Below, in pieces: positions 29,038-41,234 of a DNA stretch of 64,000 nt. Location of the stretch: the NCBI RefSeq assembly GCF_001281025.1, contig NZ_CP012646.1, forward strand, positions 1,579,001 through 1,643,000, given 5' to 3'. Source of the DNA: Streptococcus mitis. GTDB taxonomy: Bacteria; Bacillota; Bacilli; Lactobacillales; Streptococcaceae. The translations under genes were made by a program, and so were the position numbers. The notes beneath the pieces were generated by a model. That model saw only the letters and a program-made list of their open reading frames with translations. It searched no databases and had not been told where the DNA came from. Every line of letters begins with the position of its first letter. Position 1 is the first letter of the stretch.

Positions 29038-30072
29038 TTATAGTTTAAAGGTTGCTACACCGAGGATAGAACGATTTAAGTTTCGAAGAATTTGAAGACT
29101 TTGCTCAAATTTCTTATAACGAGTCACTCCGTATTCTTCAACAAGAAGGACGGTATCTCTTTCTAAAAGAGATGGTACATCTTGTAAATCTACAAAATGC
29201 ATTCCTTTCAAAGCCTCTTGATTTTGTTTTAATTTATCTAGAATAGCTTTATTTGAGCTAACAATAGTCAATTCTTGTCCAGCATTTTTGTATGACAAGA
29301 CATCTGCTAGGTTGGCAATTGTTGTGATCTCTGTTACAAAATCAATTTGATATTGAGAAAAATCACCTGCTCTATTGATTGTTGGATTAAAGAGATAAAC
29401 CAATACATTTCCCATCACAACCAAAATCACACAGACTACTCCAATAACAGCTAAACGTAGAATCAAGTTTTTCACATTCAAGCCAAGCGCTGTCTCACCG
29501 TTTGCATTCAATTCTTTAGAGTTGATAGTTTCCAATTTTTCAATTTTTACATTTGCATAAGTGTGTTTAAATTTCTCAATCAATCCATCAATTTTTCGCT
29601 CCAACAAGTCATTAGCATCTTTACTTGGTGTCAAAATTTTCACACCAACCCCTGCATCGTCAATCATATAGTAGACGGTCAATTTTTTCCACCAATAGTC
29701 ACTTGTAGAATTTTTCAAGGTTGTCTCTGTCGTATCTAATTCACTGGCAATTTTTTTCAACTCACTAGGCTCTACATCATTGAAAAGATAAGCTCCATTC
29801 AAATTCCCATCAATCAATTTCCCGTAGAAATCACTATAACCACCAATTTGATGATTCAAAATCGTTTTGGCTGAATCTTCTGGAGGAGTAATTTTATAGC
29901 TAAGATAAGTTGAATAACTTGTTGTGTCTTTGACAGTGTTTTTATTCTTAACTGCTTTAATTGTAAATGGTACAGCAATGAGAGCAAATAAAGCGATGAG
30001 AGCTAGAATATTTGCTTTTCGTTTTTTATAAAGATTTGCAAACAAATCAGCTACTGAATAATGTTCAAACAT
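29038..30072 (-). CDS. tarQ: Wzz-like chain-length protein of teichoic-acid synthesis
   Basis: A 344-residue membrane protein built like a Wzz/polysaccharide co-polymerase: a membrane segment at about residues 18-40, an external helical region, and a second membrane segment at about 205-230. A C-terminal cytoplasmic part of about 100 residues follows, with no kinase motif. It overlaps the Wzy-like gene by eight bases. At this place in the pneumococcal genome the pair is, as I recall, called TarQ/TarP and polymerises teichoic-acid repeats. Confidence 0.7.
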   Translation of the reverse strand: MFEHYSVADLFANLYKKRKANILALIALFALIAVPFTIKAVKNKNTVKDTTSYSTYLSYKITPPEDSAKTILNHQIGGYSDFYGKLIDGNLNGAYLFNDVEPSELKKIASELDTTETTLKNSTSDYWWKKLTVYYMIDDAGVGVKILTPSKDANDLLERKIDGLIEKFKHTYANVKIEKLETINSKELNANGETALGLNVKNLILRLAVIGVVCVILVVMGNVLVYLFNPTINRAGDFSQYQIDFVTEITTIANLADVLSYKNAGQELTIVSSNKAILDKLKQNQEALKGMHFVDLQDVPSLLERDTVLLVEEYGVTRYKKFEQSLQILRNLNRSILGVATFKL

Positions 30073-31534
30073 GATTTTTTTCTCCTTTGTTTAGTAGATA
30101 CTGGTTCTCTTTTGTAAGCATTTTCGCTACGAATAGAATCACAAGAACAATTCCCCAGAATTGCATTGTAAATAAATTGAAGAAACTTTCTGAAAAGCTA
30201 CTTCTTGGCATAAAGAATAGATTATTCAAGATGAGTAGGGACAAGGCAAATAGAATTGTTCTTGAGCGGTAGGCTACTTGCAACATGGCTATAAATAGCA
30301 TACCGAGTAAGAGACTAAGTAGAAAGACTCCTATCATACCATAGTCTGTATACAACTCCATAATATAACTACTTCCGATACCATGTCCTTTCAAATATTC
30401 CTTATTCAAAACAAGATAGGATAGATTGTGGGCATAACTATTACTATCGATAGCTAGCTCTACACTATTGGTTGTATGCTCAAAGGCTTTTCCTCCGAAA
30501 ATGGCCCCCAAACTCCCCCTTGCAAAATAATCAAGAACAGGACCAAAAGTAAAATTACGGAAATCTCGGTAAGGGAGGCTACTGTTAAATAGAAAACCTC
30601 GAGCCAAAACACCAAAACTGGTTCCTTGTTTATAGATAAAGTCAAGCAGGATATCCCAGAAACCTGTATGGGAAACTTGGACATTATCCCGTACATAATT
30701 GAGCACTCCCATCGCTAACATGAGAATAGGAGAACCTACAAAAATCGCTAACTTCTCTTTAAACCCAATCCATTTTCCCTTTTCTGTTTGCTCCCGCATA
30801 AAGTAATAAACGAAAGCAAATAAAATACTTAAAATAAAGGGATTGCGTGTCCCGATTGCTAAATGAATAGTATTAGCTGCAATAAAGGAGACAAGCACTA
30901 CTGTTGCCTGCCATTTCTTTGGCTTGGTTGCCAAATACATACACATTGCATAGACCGTAAATGTTGATAAGATATAGGTAAAATAAGGCAGTTTACTTTC
31001 AAAGTTTGCATAGTAGGCATAGTAGGAAGTCTGCAAGCGATACAGGAGCCGTTCAAATAAGCGAATGAAATAGAAAGGATAGGTTAGAAGAAAAACTCCT
31101 AGCGATACAAAGCGCAACCGCTTGATGTAAACCTCTTTTAGAGAACTTTCTATCTTCGATACTTGTATTTTCTTTCTAGCTATAAAATAGCGAGCTAGGA
31201 GCCCCCCTGTGGTCAATCCCAATATCGAAACCATGACAACTATAAAGGCAAAACGATAGGCTATGGGATGATAGGTATCCAAAGCGCCATCTCTAAAATA
31301 ATCAATGGTCGGCCTTGATACCAGAAATACAAAAATAGTTAAAAAGAAAATAAAATGGATTAAGTAATACTTGATATCATTCCAACAAGCAATTAAGCTA
31401 CTAACCAGTAAGAACAATAAAGTAGAAAGCAAGCTAACATTGTTATTATTAAACAGATATACAATTCCACTTACTAGCGTCAAGGCATAACTGACTATGG
31501 TCAAACTAAATAATAATCGTTTTCCATCAATCAC
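30065..31534 (-). CDS. tarP: Wzy-like teichoic-acid repeat polymerase
   Basis: A 489-residue protein with about 11-12 predicted membrane segments and a large hydrophilic loop in the second half (about 300-390), as in Wzy/O-antigen polymerases. It has the loose features of that family and no other domain. Position between the glycosyltransferases and the Wzz-like gene supports polymerisation of undecaprenyl-linked repeats at the outer face. The naming as TarP is from locus position, not from a catalytic motif. Confidence 0.75.
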   Translation of the reverse strand: MIDGKRLLFSLTIVSYALTLVSGIVYLFNNNNVSLLSTLLFLLVSSLIACWNDIKYYLIHFIFFLTIFVFLVSRPTIDYFRDGALDTYHPIAYRFAFIVVMVSILGLTTGGLLARYFIARKKIQVSKIESSLKEVYIKRLRFVSLGVFLLTYPFYFIRLFERLLYRLQTSYYAYYANFESKLPYFTYILSTFTVYAMCMYLATKPKKWQATVVLVSFIAANTIHLAIGTRNPFILSILFAFVYYFMREQTEKGKWIGFKEKLAIFVGSPILMLAMGVLNYVRDNVQVSHTGFWDILLDFIYKQGTSFGVLARGFLFNSSLPYRDFRNFTFGPVLDYFARGSLGAIFGGKAFEHTTNSVELAIDSNSYAHNLSYLVLNKEYLKGHGIGSSYIMELYTDYGMIGVFLLSLLLGMLFIAMLQVAYRSRTILFALSLLILNNLFFMPRSSFSESFFNLFTMQFWGIVLVILFVAKMLTKENQYLLNKGEKNHV

Positions 31535-31549
31535 TTGCTCACCCCCGTT

Positions 31550-32536
31550 CTAATGTAATTTTTTAGATTTTTCAATATTTTTTAGTAATAAGAATCGGTA
31601 TAAGGAAATATTTATGAATAGAGCCAAAGCACTAATTCTTCTACCCTTACGAAAAATTGGATTCCTAGCAATAGTAAAGGCATGGCCTTTTAAAAAACGA
31701 TGAATCTGAGAATAGGCTTCAAATTGTTTATACTGATCATCTAGTAACATCTTATCCAGAATAAAGAAGTGGGCATAGGCCAATCTGAAAAAAGCAACCT
31801 CTTTCAAGTCAGGATAGTTTTTCACAACTTCATTGTAAAACTTTTGGTAGATATCAATATAGGCTAAATCCTTCTCTGCATAGGGTTTAGTCGTAATACT
31901 ATCCCCTCTATGGAAATAGTAATAATAGGGTTTGGTATTAACAACGTACTTCTTAGCCAACTTGATTAAATCAAAATGATAATAAGCATCTTCATAAATC
32001 AATCCCTTTGGAAAGGATAGGGCAGTTGCAATCTCTCTCTTGATTAGCTTATTACAAATCGTTCCAGGTATTTTTTCACCTATAAGGTATTCCTTTAGAA
32101 ATGTTTGAGAATCACAGACAAAATACTCATCCTGATTGGCTGACTGTGGACTTTCATCATTAGCATAGACATTCATGACACCACAGCTCGAGACATCCGC
32201 ATCTTCTTGAATTAATTGCTCATATAAGCTCTGAATCATTTCTGGATGGATATAATCATCTGAATCAATAAAAATCAGATAATCTCCGTGAGCCTGTTTC
32301 ATTCCATCGTTTCGTGCTTGCGACAAACCTTCATTCTTTTTATGAAGCACTGACACCCTATCATCTTGTTCAGCGATTGAATCACACAAGCGACCACTTT
32401 CATCCGTTGCTCCATCATCAACAAGAATGATTTCCAGATTCTGATAGGTCTGCTTCTGAATGGAAGCTATCGATTTTTCTAGGTACTGCGCCACATTATA
32501 GACTGGCACAATGACACTGATTAATGCAGTTTCCAT
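31550..32536 (-). CDS. Family 2 glycosyltransferase
   Basis: A 328-residue GT-A enzyme. It begins with SVIVPVYNVAQYLEKSI; the nucleotide-sugar aspartates are in LVDDGATDES and the DxD motif is FIDSDDYIHPEM near residue 95. The C-terminal region has basic and hydrophobic patches but no clear membrane span. It adds a sugar to a lipid-linked intermediate, probably the teichoic-acid repeat. It lies one base after the family 4 enzyme gene. The donor sugar cannot be told. Confidence 0.87.
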   Translation of the reverse strand: METALISVIVPVYNVAQYLEKSIASIQKQTYQNLEIILVDDGATDESGRLCDSIAEQDDRVSVLHKKNEGLSQARNDGMKQAHGDYLIFIDSDDYIHPEMIQSLYEQLIQEDADVSSCGVMNVYANDESPQSANQDEYFVCDSQTFLKEYLIGEKIPGTICNKLIKREIATALSFPKGLIYEDAYYHFDLIKLAKKYVVNTKPYYYYFHRGDSITTKPYAEKDLAYIDIYQKFYNEVVKNYPDLKEVAFFRLAYAHFFILDKMLLDDQYKQFEAYSQIHRFLKGHAFTIARNPIFRKGRRISALALFINISLYRFLLLKNIEKSKKLH

Positions 32537-32537
32537 G

Positions 32538-33641
32538 CTACTCCTCTAATAGTTTTTCTACTTGTTCGATTTGTTTGGCAATTGTAAATTGCTGAATGAA
32601 TTGGTTAGCCTCATTGACATCGAAGTTTGAGGCAGAGGTCATGTAGTCAATAATTGCCTGAGCCGCCTCTTGATTGCTCTCAATGATTTGTCCAAATCGT
32701 CCTTCTTGAGATAATTCCTCAGCTCCTCCGACATCCGTAGAGACAAAAGGAATTCCCAGACTCAAGGCTTCCACATACACTCCAGGAAAACCTTCTTGTT
32801 TAGACATAGACAAGAGAACTTTCATCTGAGACAAATACTGATAAGGATTTTTTTGATAACCAAGGAAATGTACATAGTCTTCAAGCTCATATTCTTTGAC
32901 GCGTTTTTTCAGTTCCTCTTCCATATCCCCAGCCCCGATAAAATAGAGATGATAGTTTTTTCCCTCTCGGTGTAATAATCGTATCACTTCCACCACACGG
33001 TCAGAACCCTTATTTTCCTCAATCCGTCCAATGGTACAGATACTTTGAGGAGCAATCTCGATATCGATCTTCTCTTGAGATTTTTCTAGAATAGTCTTAA
33101 AATCATAACCATTGTAGACCGTCTGTAATTTCGAAGCATAGTCTGGATAGACTTCCTTGATAGAATGACTGGTCTTTTTTGAAATTCCTACAATGGTATC
33201 CGCAGCATCCAACTGGCGTCTATGTGATTCTCTTTTGGAGCTATCCTTAAGAAATTCTTCAATACTTCCATGAATCCAAGAGATTTTCTTGACTTCTTTT
33301 CTTTTAGAGAACAAAAGTGGAGGATTCATAATGGTAAAGGAAACTTCAACATCATAGTCATCTTTCACCAGTAAGCGACGGGTCAGTCTTGGAAAATAAA
33401 TTCTCATTCTCCACAAAAGAGCTCGTAACCATCTGGCTTGGCGGTAATCCTGAAGAGATTTTAAAATGCATACATGTTTAGGAACAGATTCGTATCCCTT
33501 GTCAAAGTGCTCCATTTCAAGAATATCAATATCATACTTTTCTGGATCTAGATTTGAAACAATGGTAGATAGAATCTTCTCTGCTCCACCCCCGAGAGAA
33601 AAAGACCACATAAAAAATAATATTTTTTTCTTAGCCACCAT
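32538..33641 (-). CDS. Family 4-type glycosyltransferase
   Basis: A 367-residue GT-B enzyme starting MVAKKKILFFMWSFSLGGGA. The C-terminal donor site shows CTIGRIEENKGSDRVVEVI, then FLGYQKNPYQYL and EGFPGVYVEALSLGIPFVST with the E-x7-E pattern. A longer frame starts 18 codons upstream, but GGGAG precedes the ATG at 33641, which also matches family starts. It overlaps the licD gene by 11 bases. It probably adds one of the amino-sugars of the teichoic-acid repeat. Confidence 0.87.
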   Translation of the reverse strand: MVAKKKILFFMWSFSLGGGAEKILSTIVSNLDPEKYDIDILEMEHFDKGYESVPKHVCILKSLQDYRQARWLRALLWRMRIYFPRLTRRLLVKDDYDVEVSFTIMNPPLLFSKRKEVKKISWIHGSIEEFLKDSSKRESHRRQLDAADTIVGISKKTSHSIKEVYPDYASKLQTVYNGYDFKTILEKSQEKIDIEIAPQSICTIGRIEENKGSDRVVEVIRLLHREGKNYHLYFIGAGDMEEELKKRVKEYELEDYVHFLGYQKNPYQYLSQMKVLLSMSKQEGFPGVYVEALSLGIPFVSTDVGGAEELSQEGRFGQIIESNQEAAQAIIDYMTSASNFDVNEANQFIQQFTIAKQIEQVEKLLEE

Positions 33642-34476
33642 ATTCTCCCTTGTATTCTGTATAAGACTTATCCATATCAGCGATGACAGCATCATGATGT
33701 GGTAGCTGCTTATCTACTGGTGGCGGCGTCATATAATCCCCAAAAGCAGTGCTGAGATAAGCATCATAGCCGACTGGAACGGGCATCTCTGTCTCTTCAA
33801 ATGGCAAGAAAAGATTATCTTCAAAAGATTCGATTAGGTACTTGTTTCTCATGTAACCAGGACCCGAGCATAATTCCGTGATTCCATCGCTCTCATCTAG
33901 ACTGTACTTGGTCATTTCTTTTTCAGCTTTTTTCCAAATGCGATAACGAAGAGATTTTGGAGTCAAACCGAGTAAAATGCAACTTCCCCATTTCATAAGT
34001 GCGCCATGTTTTTCTGGAATAGTTTGGGCACAAAAGAGTGAATAAATCAGTGCCCAGCGAATCTGCTTCTTTCGCTCAGCTGAATTTTTCGGATAATAAT
34101 CCAAAGGCAACACATCCAAGGCCAAACCATGTGGTAAATTCAAATCCTGCTGGTAAGGTTTGATACAGGTGGTTTCCTTGTCACGAATGGTAATAAAAAG
34201 ATTACGATCGACAAAATCCTTGTTACTCTTTGACAAGAAATAACGCTCATCTGCATAACGAGGCCATATTTCTGCTAATTTCTCATAATCCTTACGAGGC
34301 ATAAAAAAGTCTAGGTCGTCATCCCAAGGAATAAAACCCTTGTTTCGAAGGGCACCAATAGCACCTCCTCCACAGAGATAACAAAGTAAATCATGTTCCT
34401 TGCAAAAAGCAACAAAATATTCAGCCATCTCCAGACTACGAGCCTGAATTGCTTTTAAATCAGTCATATTGTTCAT
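33631..34476 (-). CDS. licD3: LicD-family phosphotransferase
   Basis: A 281-residue LicD/nucleotidyltransferase-fold protein with the family core LCGGGAIGALRNKGFIPWDD followed by DLDFFMPRKDYEKL. LicD proteins transfer phosphocholine from CDP-choline to teichoic-acid sugars in the mitis group. The genomic place, directly upstream of two glycosyltransferases and TarP/TarQ, is that of LicD3 in pneumococcus. The start may be the first or the fourth codon (MNNM). It is first gene of the operon. Confidence 0.82.
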   Translation of the reverse strand: MNNMTDLKAIQARSLEMAEYFVAFCKEHDLLCYLCGGGAIGALRNKGFIPWDDDLDFFMPRKDYEKLAEIWPRYADERYFLSKSNKDFVDRNLFITIRDKETTCIKPYQQDLNLPHGLALDVLPLDYYPKNSAERKKQIRWALIYSLFCAQTIPEKHGALMKWGSCILLGLTPKSLRYRIWKKAEKEMTKYSLDESDGITELCSGPGYMRNKYLIESFEDNLFLPFEETEMPVPVGYDAYLSTAFGDYMTPPPVDKQLPHHDAVIADMDKSYTEYKGEYGG

Positions 34477-34499
34477 TATTCTTTCTATCGTATCGTTTC

Positions 34500-34508
34500 A
34501 TTATACCA
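34500..34508 (-). promoter_or_regulatory. Promoter of the licD-tarQ operon (extended -10)
   Basis: TGGTATAAT on the minus strand, 24 bases before the licD start and just after the psr terminator. No good -35 is seen. Confidence 0.6.
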
Positions 34509-34540
34509 CAAATAAGGGGTGAAAATCTATTGCAGACTGT

Positions 34541-34591
34541 AAAAAATCAAAGCCTGACTGCTGGATACATAGCCTTCAAACTTTGATTTTT
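34541..34591 (-). terminator. psr terminator, end of the aro operon
   Basis: On the minus strand AAAAATCAAAG pairs with CTTTGATTTTT over an internal loop of 28 bases, and the right arm supplies the T-run. Confidence 0.75.
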
Positions 34592-34601
34592 CTGTCTTAA
34601 C

Positions 34602-35912
34602 TTATCTCATTCCCATTTGAGCGAGCTTGGTTTGATATTTATTTTGATCGACCAGCAAGCCCAAGCCTCCATAAACATCATAGGCATCGACCCAATCACC
34701 TAGTTCTGGAACTGTTAATCTCTCAATGCCATTTTGCGCTCCATCTAGGAAGGATAATCCATTGGTCAATAAGAAACTATAGGAAACATTCGTAGAGGTC
34801 ATGCCAAAGACCTTACCAAGTGCTTCTGATCCAGTAAAGAGTTTGGTTGGATCCTTGAGTTGTTGCAGAACAGCTGTCAATACTTGCTGTTGTCTCTTGG
34901 TACGACCATAATCACCTTCGTCATCATCACGGAAGCGAGCATAATTTAGCAAGGTTGAACCGTTCATCTGCTGTTTCCCAACTTTAATCGTCTGGGTTGG
35001 AGACTCTGTTTCTGTAGCATGTAAGTCATCTCCCACCGTAGCTTCGGTTAAAGGTTGACCTTCTAAGGTTGAGAATTTGGCATCAATCGTCACCCCATCA
35101 GGGAAGAGAGTGTCAATAGCGGTTGCGAAGGCCTGAAAATCTACCAAAGCGTAATATTTAATATCCAAGTCAAAATTATCTTTCAATACTTGGCGAACCA
35201 TTTCTGCCCCTTTTTGGCCTTCTTGTTCCCCCAACTCATAGGCCACATTCAACTTATTATCGGATTGCTTTCTACCGTTAATGACTTGGCTATAACCGTC
35301 TATATAAACCAAATTGTCACGCATGAAGCTGGCCAGCTTGATTTTTTTATCTGAGCCACCAACGTTTAGAACCATAATCGAGTCCGTTCTCGTCTCAGCA
35401 CTGTTCTGACCAATCCGTCCATCCGTTCCCATAATCAAGATATTAACCCCATCCTTGGTATCTTGACCATGAAAAACTTCTACTTGAGCTGCCTTAGCAT
35501 TGGCAGGTTTGTTTGGATCAGCATTTGAATAACCTTTTAGGAACATAAAAATCATGCCAAAACCGACACAGGCTAGAAGGGCAAGCAATCCTGCAAAAAT
35601 GCGCCCCCAACGAATCTTACGTTTTTTGGACTTAACCTTTGGAAGAGGATAACTTTTCTGATATTTTTTTGCACGACTACGGTTACCATAGGATGGAAGA
35701 GGAGACTGATTGACTGGTTCCATGAAAGACTCTTCCATATCGTGATTTTCATTATAAATTTCTGGAGAAGCTTTACTACTGCTAGCCATATTTAACTTAC
35801 CTTGCAGGTAAGCAAACTCTTTTTTCTCTCGCTCATTGAGGTAATGAATGTTCTTAAAAAGATAGTCATAACGCAACTGCTCGTGATGGCTTAAGGGATT
35901 TTCTTTACTCAT
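34602..35912 (-). CDS. psr: LytR-CpsA-Psr (LCP) ligase Psr
   Basis: A 436-residue protein with a basic cytoplasmic N-terminus, one membrane segment at about residues 102-128, and an external LCP domain. LCP motifs are visible: NILIMGTDGR, TRTDSIMVLNV, SFMRDNLV, KLNVAYELG and RFRDDDEGDYGRTKRQQQV. LCP enzymes move teichoic acid or capsule chains from undecaprenyl phosphate to peptidoglycan. Its ATG overlaps the pheA stop (ATGA), so it is the last gene of the aromatic operon, yet it faces the teichoic-acid operon in function. Confidence 0.93.
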   Translation of the reverse strand: MSKENPLSHHEQLRYDYLFKNIHYLNEREKKEFAYLQGKLNMASSSKASPEIYNENHDMEESFMEPVNQSPLPSYGNRSRAKKYQKSYPLPKVKSKKRKIRWGRIFAGLLALLACVGFGMIFMFLKGYSNADPNKPANAKAAQVEVFHGQDTKDGVNILIMGTDGRIGQNSAETRTDSIMVLNVGGSDKKIKLASFMRDNLVYIDGYSQVINGRKQSDNKLNVAYELGEQEGQKGAEMVRQVLKDNFDLDIKYYALVDFQAFATAIDTLFPDGVTIDAKFSTLEGQPLTEATVGDDLHATETESPTQTIKVGKQQMNGSTLLNYARFRDDDEGDYGRTKRQQQVLTAVLQQLKDPTKLFTGSEALGKVFGMTSTNVSYSFLLTNGLSFLDGAQNGIERLTVPELGDWVDAYDVYGGLGLLVDQNKYQTKLAQMGMR

Positions 35913-36753
35913 CTTCTCTCCTTTCCATGGTCTGATATTGGATAAATAGGATAGGCGCCCAGTACTTTATACTGGATTCCAATCGCTTCTAGTTCTTTTT
36001 GGGCAAAGTGGACCAAGACCTTATCAGTATAATCCACATCAATAATGAAAAAGTATTCGCCTAGCGCTGTCTTGAGTGGACGACTTTCAATTTTTGTCAG
36101 GTCAATTCCTCGCCAAGCAAAGGTCGAAAGAGCCTTGTAAAGGGCACCTGGAAGATTGTCCGGTAAGGTCAAGGCCAAACTCATTTTCTCAGTTTGTGCT
36201 TTCAAGGGAATAGAAGGCTTTTCAGCTCCTAAAACCCAGAAACGTGTGAAATTGGCTTCCATTTCCTGAATATCCTCGGCAATTAATTCCAAGCCATATT
36301 CTTCGGCAGAACTTCTTGGTGCAATGGCTGCATAAGGCTGGTCATGATGTTCGGAAATAAAGCGGGCCGCATAAGCTGTACTAGCTGTTACCTCGATTTG
36401 GGCCTCTGGATATTGTTCATCGATGAATTTCTTTCCTTGAGCCAAGGCCTGTGGATGTGAAAAAATCTTTTCAATCTTAGTATGACCTGGAATCACCATC
36501 AACTGCTGATGAATAGGCTGAACGATTTCTGCCACTGCTTGAATGCGAGCCTGATGAAAAAGATAGTCCAAGGTTTCATGAACACTACCCTCGATAGAAT
36601 TTTCAACTGGCACCACAGAATAGTCCACCAAGCCTTGCTCATAGGCCTTGATGACATCTGTAATATTGGCAAAGGCCTGCAATTCCTCCTGAGGAAAAGC
36701 TGTCTGCACAACGTGGTGTGAAAATGATCCCTTGGGACCTAGATAAGCAATTT

Positions 36754-36757
<4 letters not shown>
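35909..36757 (-). CDS. pheA: Prephenate dehydratase
   Basis: A 282-residue enzyme that converts prephenate to phenylpyruvate for phenylalanine. The catalytic region includes ASTAYAARF and ANFTRFWVLG (TRF motif). The C-terminal ACT domain has GALYKALSTFAWRGIDL and ESRP, the phenylalanine-feedback signature. There is no chorismate mutase domain, as usual in Gram-positive bacteria. It overlaps aroK and psr by four bases each. Confidence 0.95.
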
Positions 36758-38596
<1,839 letters not shown>

Positions 38597-38935
38597 TTAT
38601 TTTAGCAATTCTGAAACTGGTTCAAAAACAATTTTTTCAATGTCAGAAAGGTAAATTGCCAATTGTTGTTGCTTGGTAAAGAATTCTGACAAGAGGCTGT
38701 TCCCCTGAATCTGCTTGCCAAAACCTTCCATCTTCGCTTGGAAGGAAGCGTCTGGCATTTGACCTGTCTGCGCTAATCTTTGAATTTCCTCTTGAAAGGC
38801 AACATATTCTGTAAAGATTTTGCTTGCCTCAACATCTGCTGAAATAGCATCTTTAGCTGCTTTAACAGCCTTGTATTCTGGCAATTCGCGTAGACCGCGA
38901 CTGAGTTCATTTGCACTATCATAAATATTTGACAT
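38597..38935 (-). CDS. YlbF/YmcA family protein
   Basis: A 112-residue, almost all-helical protein of the YlbF/YmcA family, with [20 protein letters not shown] near the N-terminus and a hydrophobic helical C-terminal half. In Bacillus these proteins join the Y-complex, which assists RNase Y processing. The role in streptococci is not clear. It lies inside the aromatic operon, ten bases after tyrA, which may be chance hitch-hiking. Confidence 0.85.
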   Translation of the reverse strand: MSNIYDSANELSRGLRELPEYKAVKAAKDAISADVEASKIFTEYVAFQEEIQRLAQTGQMPDASFQAKMEGFGKQIQGNSLLSEFFTKQQQLAIYLSDIEKIVFEPVSELLK

Positions 38936-38945
38936 GATTTTCTCC

Positions 38946-40049
38946 TTATTTAATGACGACTGTATAGTCGGTATTTTCTGTTATGAGGTGCTCGGCTCGT
39001 TCCAAGTCTTGAGCATTTTTAAATGAAATTTGTAGAATCCCGTGAATATCCTCACGGTTTTCCTCATTGATGTGAATATTAACCAAGGAAGTTCCACGTA
39101 GCAGTTCCAAAATCCGCAGGATAACATCTTCTTCATCGGGAACGTCGACATAGAGGTCATAAGAGCTATCCACTCCACCACGCTTATGGATTTCCATGGC
39201 CTGACGTTGCTCACGCGCTTGATTGAAAAAGTTCCAGATTTGCTCTTCATCTCCCTTGCTGATGGCTTGCCCAATCGCTTCCAACCGTTCCTTGAAATCC
39301 TCAATGCGGTCTAGAATAGTCTCACGATTGGACAAGAGAATGGAAGTCCACATACCTGGCTCACTTTCCGCAATTCGAGTCATATCTCGAAAACCACCCG
39401 CCGCAAAGCGTCTTGCCATCTCATGCTTTTGAGCATAAACAGCAGTCTGTTCCATAAGACTGGAAGCCAGAATATGAGGAAAATGGCTAATCTGAGAAGT
39501 GACTCGATCATGCTCCTTGGCATCAATCTCGATAAAACGAGCATGAAGACCTGAAAGCAGATCCTTCATTTCCTCAAGTGTGTCAGGACTTGTCAGGCTC
39601 GAAGGCGTGAAGATATAATAAGCATTTTCAAAAAGATTGACGTCCGCAGAGGCAGCCCCTGTCTTGTGACTACCAGCCATAGGATGGGCTCCGACAAAAC
39701 GAACAGATTTGCCAGCCAAATACTGCTCCGCTGCATCCACAATGGCTGACTTGGTCGAACCAGCATCTGAAATAATGACCCCTTCTTTCAAGTCCAAGTT
39801 GGCCAATACCTTAATGAAAGCAATGGTTTGTTTGATTGGCAAGCTGAGAATGATGATATCCGCAAGAGGAGCAAAACTAGCAAAATCATCCGTTGCACGG
39901 TCAATCATGCCTTCTTTCAAGGCGATATCTCTCGAAGCTTGACTGCGATTATAACCTAAAATTTCATAATCTGGATGATCGCGTTTGATACCTAGGGCCA
40001 TGGAGGCTCCAATCAATCCAAGACCTGCGATATAGACTGTTTTTGCCAT
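38946..40049 (-). CDS. tyrA: Prephenate dehydrogenase
   Basis: A 367-residue enzyme that makes 4-hydroxyphenylpyruvate for tyrosine. The NAD motif [12 protein letters not shown] is at residues 9-20, and the catalytic region has [12 protein letters not shown]. The helical dimer domain follows, and an ACT-type regulatory domain fills the last 75 residues (about 292-367). Length is normal. It is nine bases after aroC. Confidence 0.95.
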   Translation of the reverse strand: MAKTVYIAGLGLIGASMALGIKRDHPDYEILGYNRSQASRDIALKEGMIDRATDDFASFAPLADIIILSLPIKQTIAFIKVLANLDLKEGVIISDAGSTKSAIVDAAEQYLAGKSVRFVGAHPMAGSHKTGAASADVNLFENAYYIFTPSSLTSPDTLEEMKDLLSGLHARFIEIDAKEHDRVTSQISHFPHILASSLMEQTAVYAQKHEMARRFAAGGFRDMTRIAESEPGMWTSILLSNRETILDRIEDFKERLEAIGQAISKGDEEQIWNFFNQAREQRQAMEIHKRGGVDSSYDLYVDVPDEEDVILRILELLRGTSLVNIHINEENREDIHGILQISFKNAQDLERAEHLITENTDYTVVIK

Positions 40050-40058
40050 AGGAACTCC

Positions 40059-41225
40059 TTAATAGTTCTTTGTATAGTCTCGGTGTTTGGCTACTGCTTC
40101 TTTTAATTCCTCTAGATTATCTGATGAGAATTTTTCAAGGATTTCTTGTGCCAGAACCGTTGCAACAACGGCTTCCATGACTACACCTGCTGCTGGAAGA
40201 GCGGTCGGATCACTTCTCTCCACGGTTGCCTTATAAGGTTCGTGGGTTTCGATATCCACACTCATAAGAGGTTTATAAAGAGTAGGAATGGGTTTCATGA
40301 CGCCACGAACAACAATTGGTTGCCCATTGGTCATACCACCTTCAAATCCTCCTAGATTGTTGGTACGGCGGGTATAGCCGTCTTCTTTAGACCAGAGAAT
40401 TTCATCCATGACTTGACTGCCTTTACGATAACCAGCTTCAAAGCCAAGACCAAATTCCACCCCTTTAAAGGCATTGATAGAAACAACTGCTTGGGCCAAT
40501 CGCGCATCCAATTTTCTGTCCCATTGAACATAGGAACCTAGGCCGACTGGAACACCTCCAACGACTGTCTCCACAACCCCACCGATGGTATCACCATCAT
40601 GTTTGATTTGGTCAATATAGTCCTTGATTTCCTGTTCTCTTTCTTGGTTAACAATAGAAACTCCAGACCGGGCAGCTCTTTCCTTAATCTCAGCAACTGT
40701 GATATTCTCAGGAACATCGATTTCCTTGCCACCGAAGACTATGACATGGTTGGCGATTTCTATATCCAGCTCAGCCAAGAGGCGTTTGGCTACTGCCCCA
40801 ACTGCCACCCGCATGGTGGTTTCACGAGCTGATGAACGCTCCAAGGAATTTCTCAAATCGTCAAAACGGTACTTGATGCCCCCAACCAAATCGGCATGTC
40901 CTGGGCGAGGATGGGTGATTTTTCGTTTGCTTTTAAGTCGCTCTTCAATGTCCTCCGCAGACATGATATCCAGCCATTTCTGATGGTCCTTATTGACGAC
41001 ATCCATGGTAATGGGAGCTCCAGTCGTCTTCCCGTGGCGAACACCCGAAGTAAAGACAACCTGGTCACTCTCAATCTTCATACGACCACCGCGGCCGTAG
41101 CCACCCTGACGGCGTTTAAGATCGCCATTGATATCCTCAGCTGTCAAAGGAAGTCCAGCTGGAATTCCTTCAATGATAGCCGTCAGACGGGGACCGTGTG
41201 ATTCTCCTGCAGTTAAATATCTCAT
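40059..41225 (-). CDS. aroC: Chorismate synthase
   Basis: A 388-residue flavin-dependent lyase with the family start [12 protein letters not shown], the FMN and substrate region [14 protein letters not shown], and the C-terminal [16 protein letters not shown]. It forms chorismate from EPSP and needs reduced FMN. It lies nine bases from both neighbours in the operon. Confidence 0.97.
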   Translation of the reverse strand: MRYLTAGESHGPRLTAIIEGIPAGLPLTAEDINGDLKRRQGGYGRGGRMKIESDQVVFTSGVRHGKTTGAPITMDVVNKDHQKWLDIMSAEDIEERLKSKRKITHPRPGHADLVGGIKYRFDDLRNSLERSSARETTMRVAVGAVAKRLLAELDIEIANHVIVFGGKEIDVPENITVAEIKERAARSGVSIVNQEREQEIKDYIDQIKHDGDTIGGVVETVVGGVPVGLGSYVQWDRKLDARLAQAVVSINAFKGVEFGLGFEAGYRKGSQVMDEILWSKEDGYTRRTNNLGGFEGGMTNGQPIVVRGVMKPIPTLYKPLMSVDIETHEPYKATVERSDPTALPAAGVVMEAVVATVLAQEILEKFSSDNLEELKEAVAKHRDYTKNY

Positions 41226-41234
41226 ACACTCTCC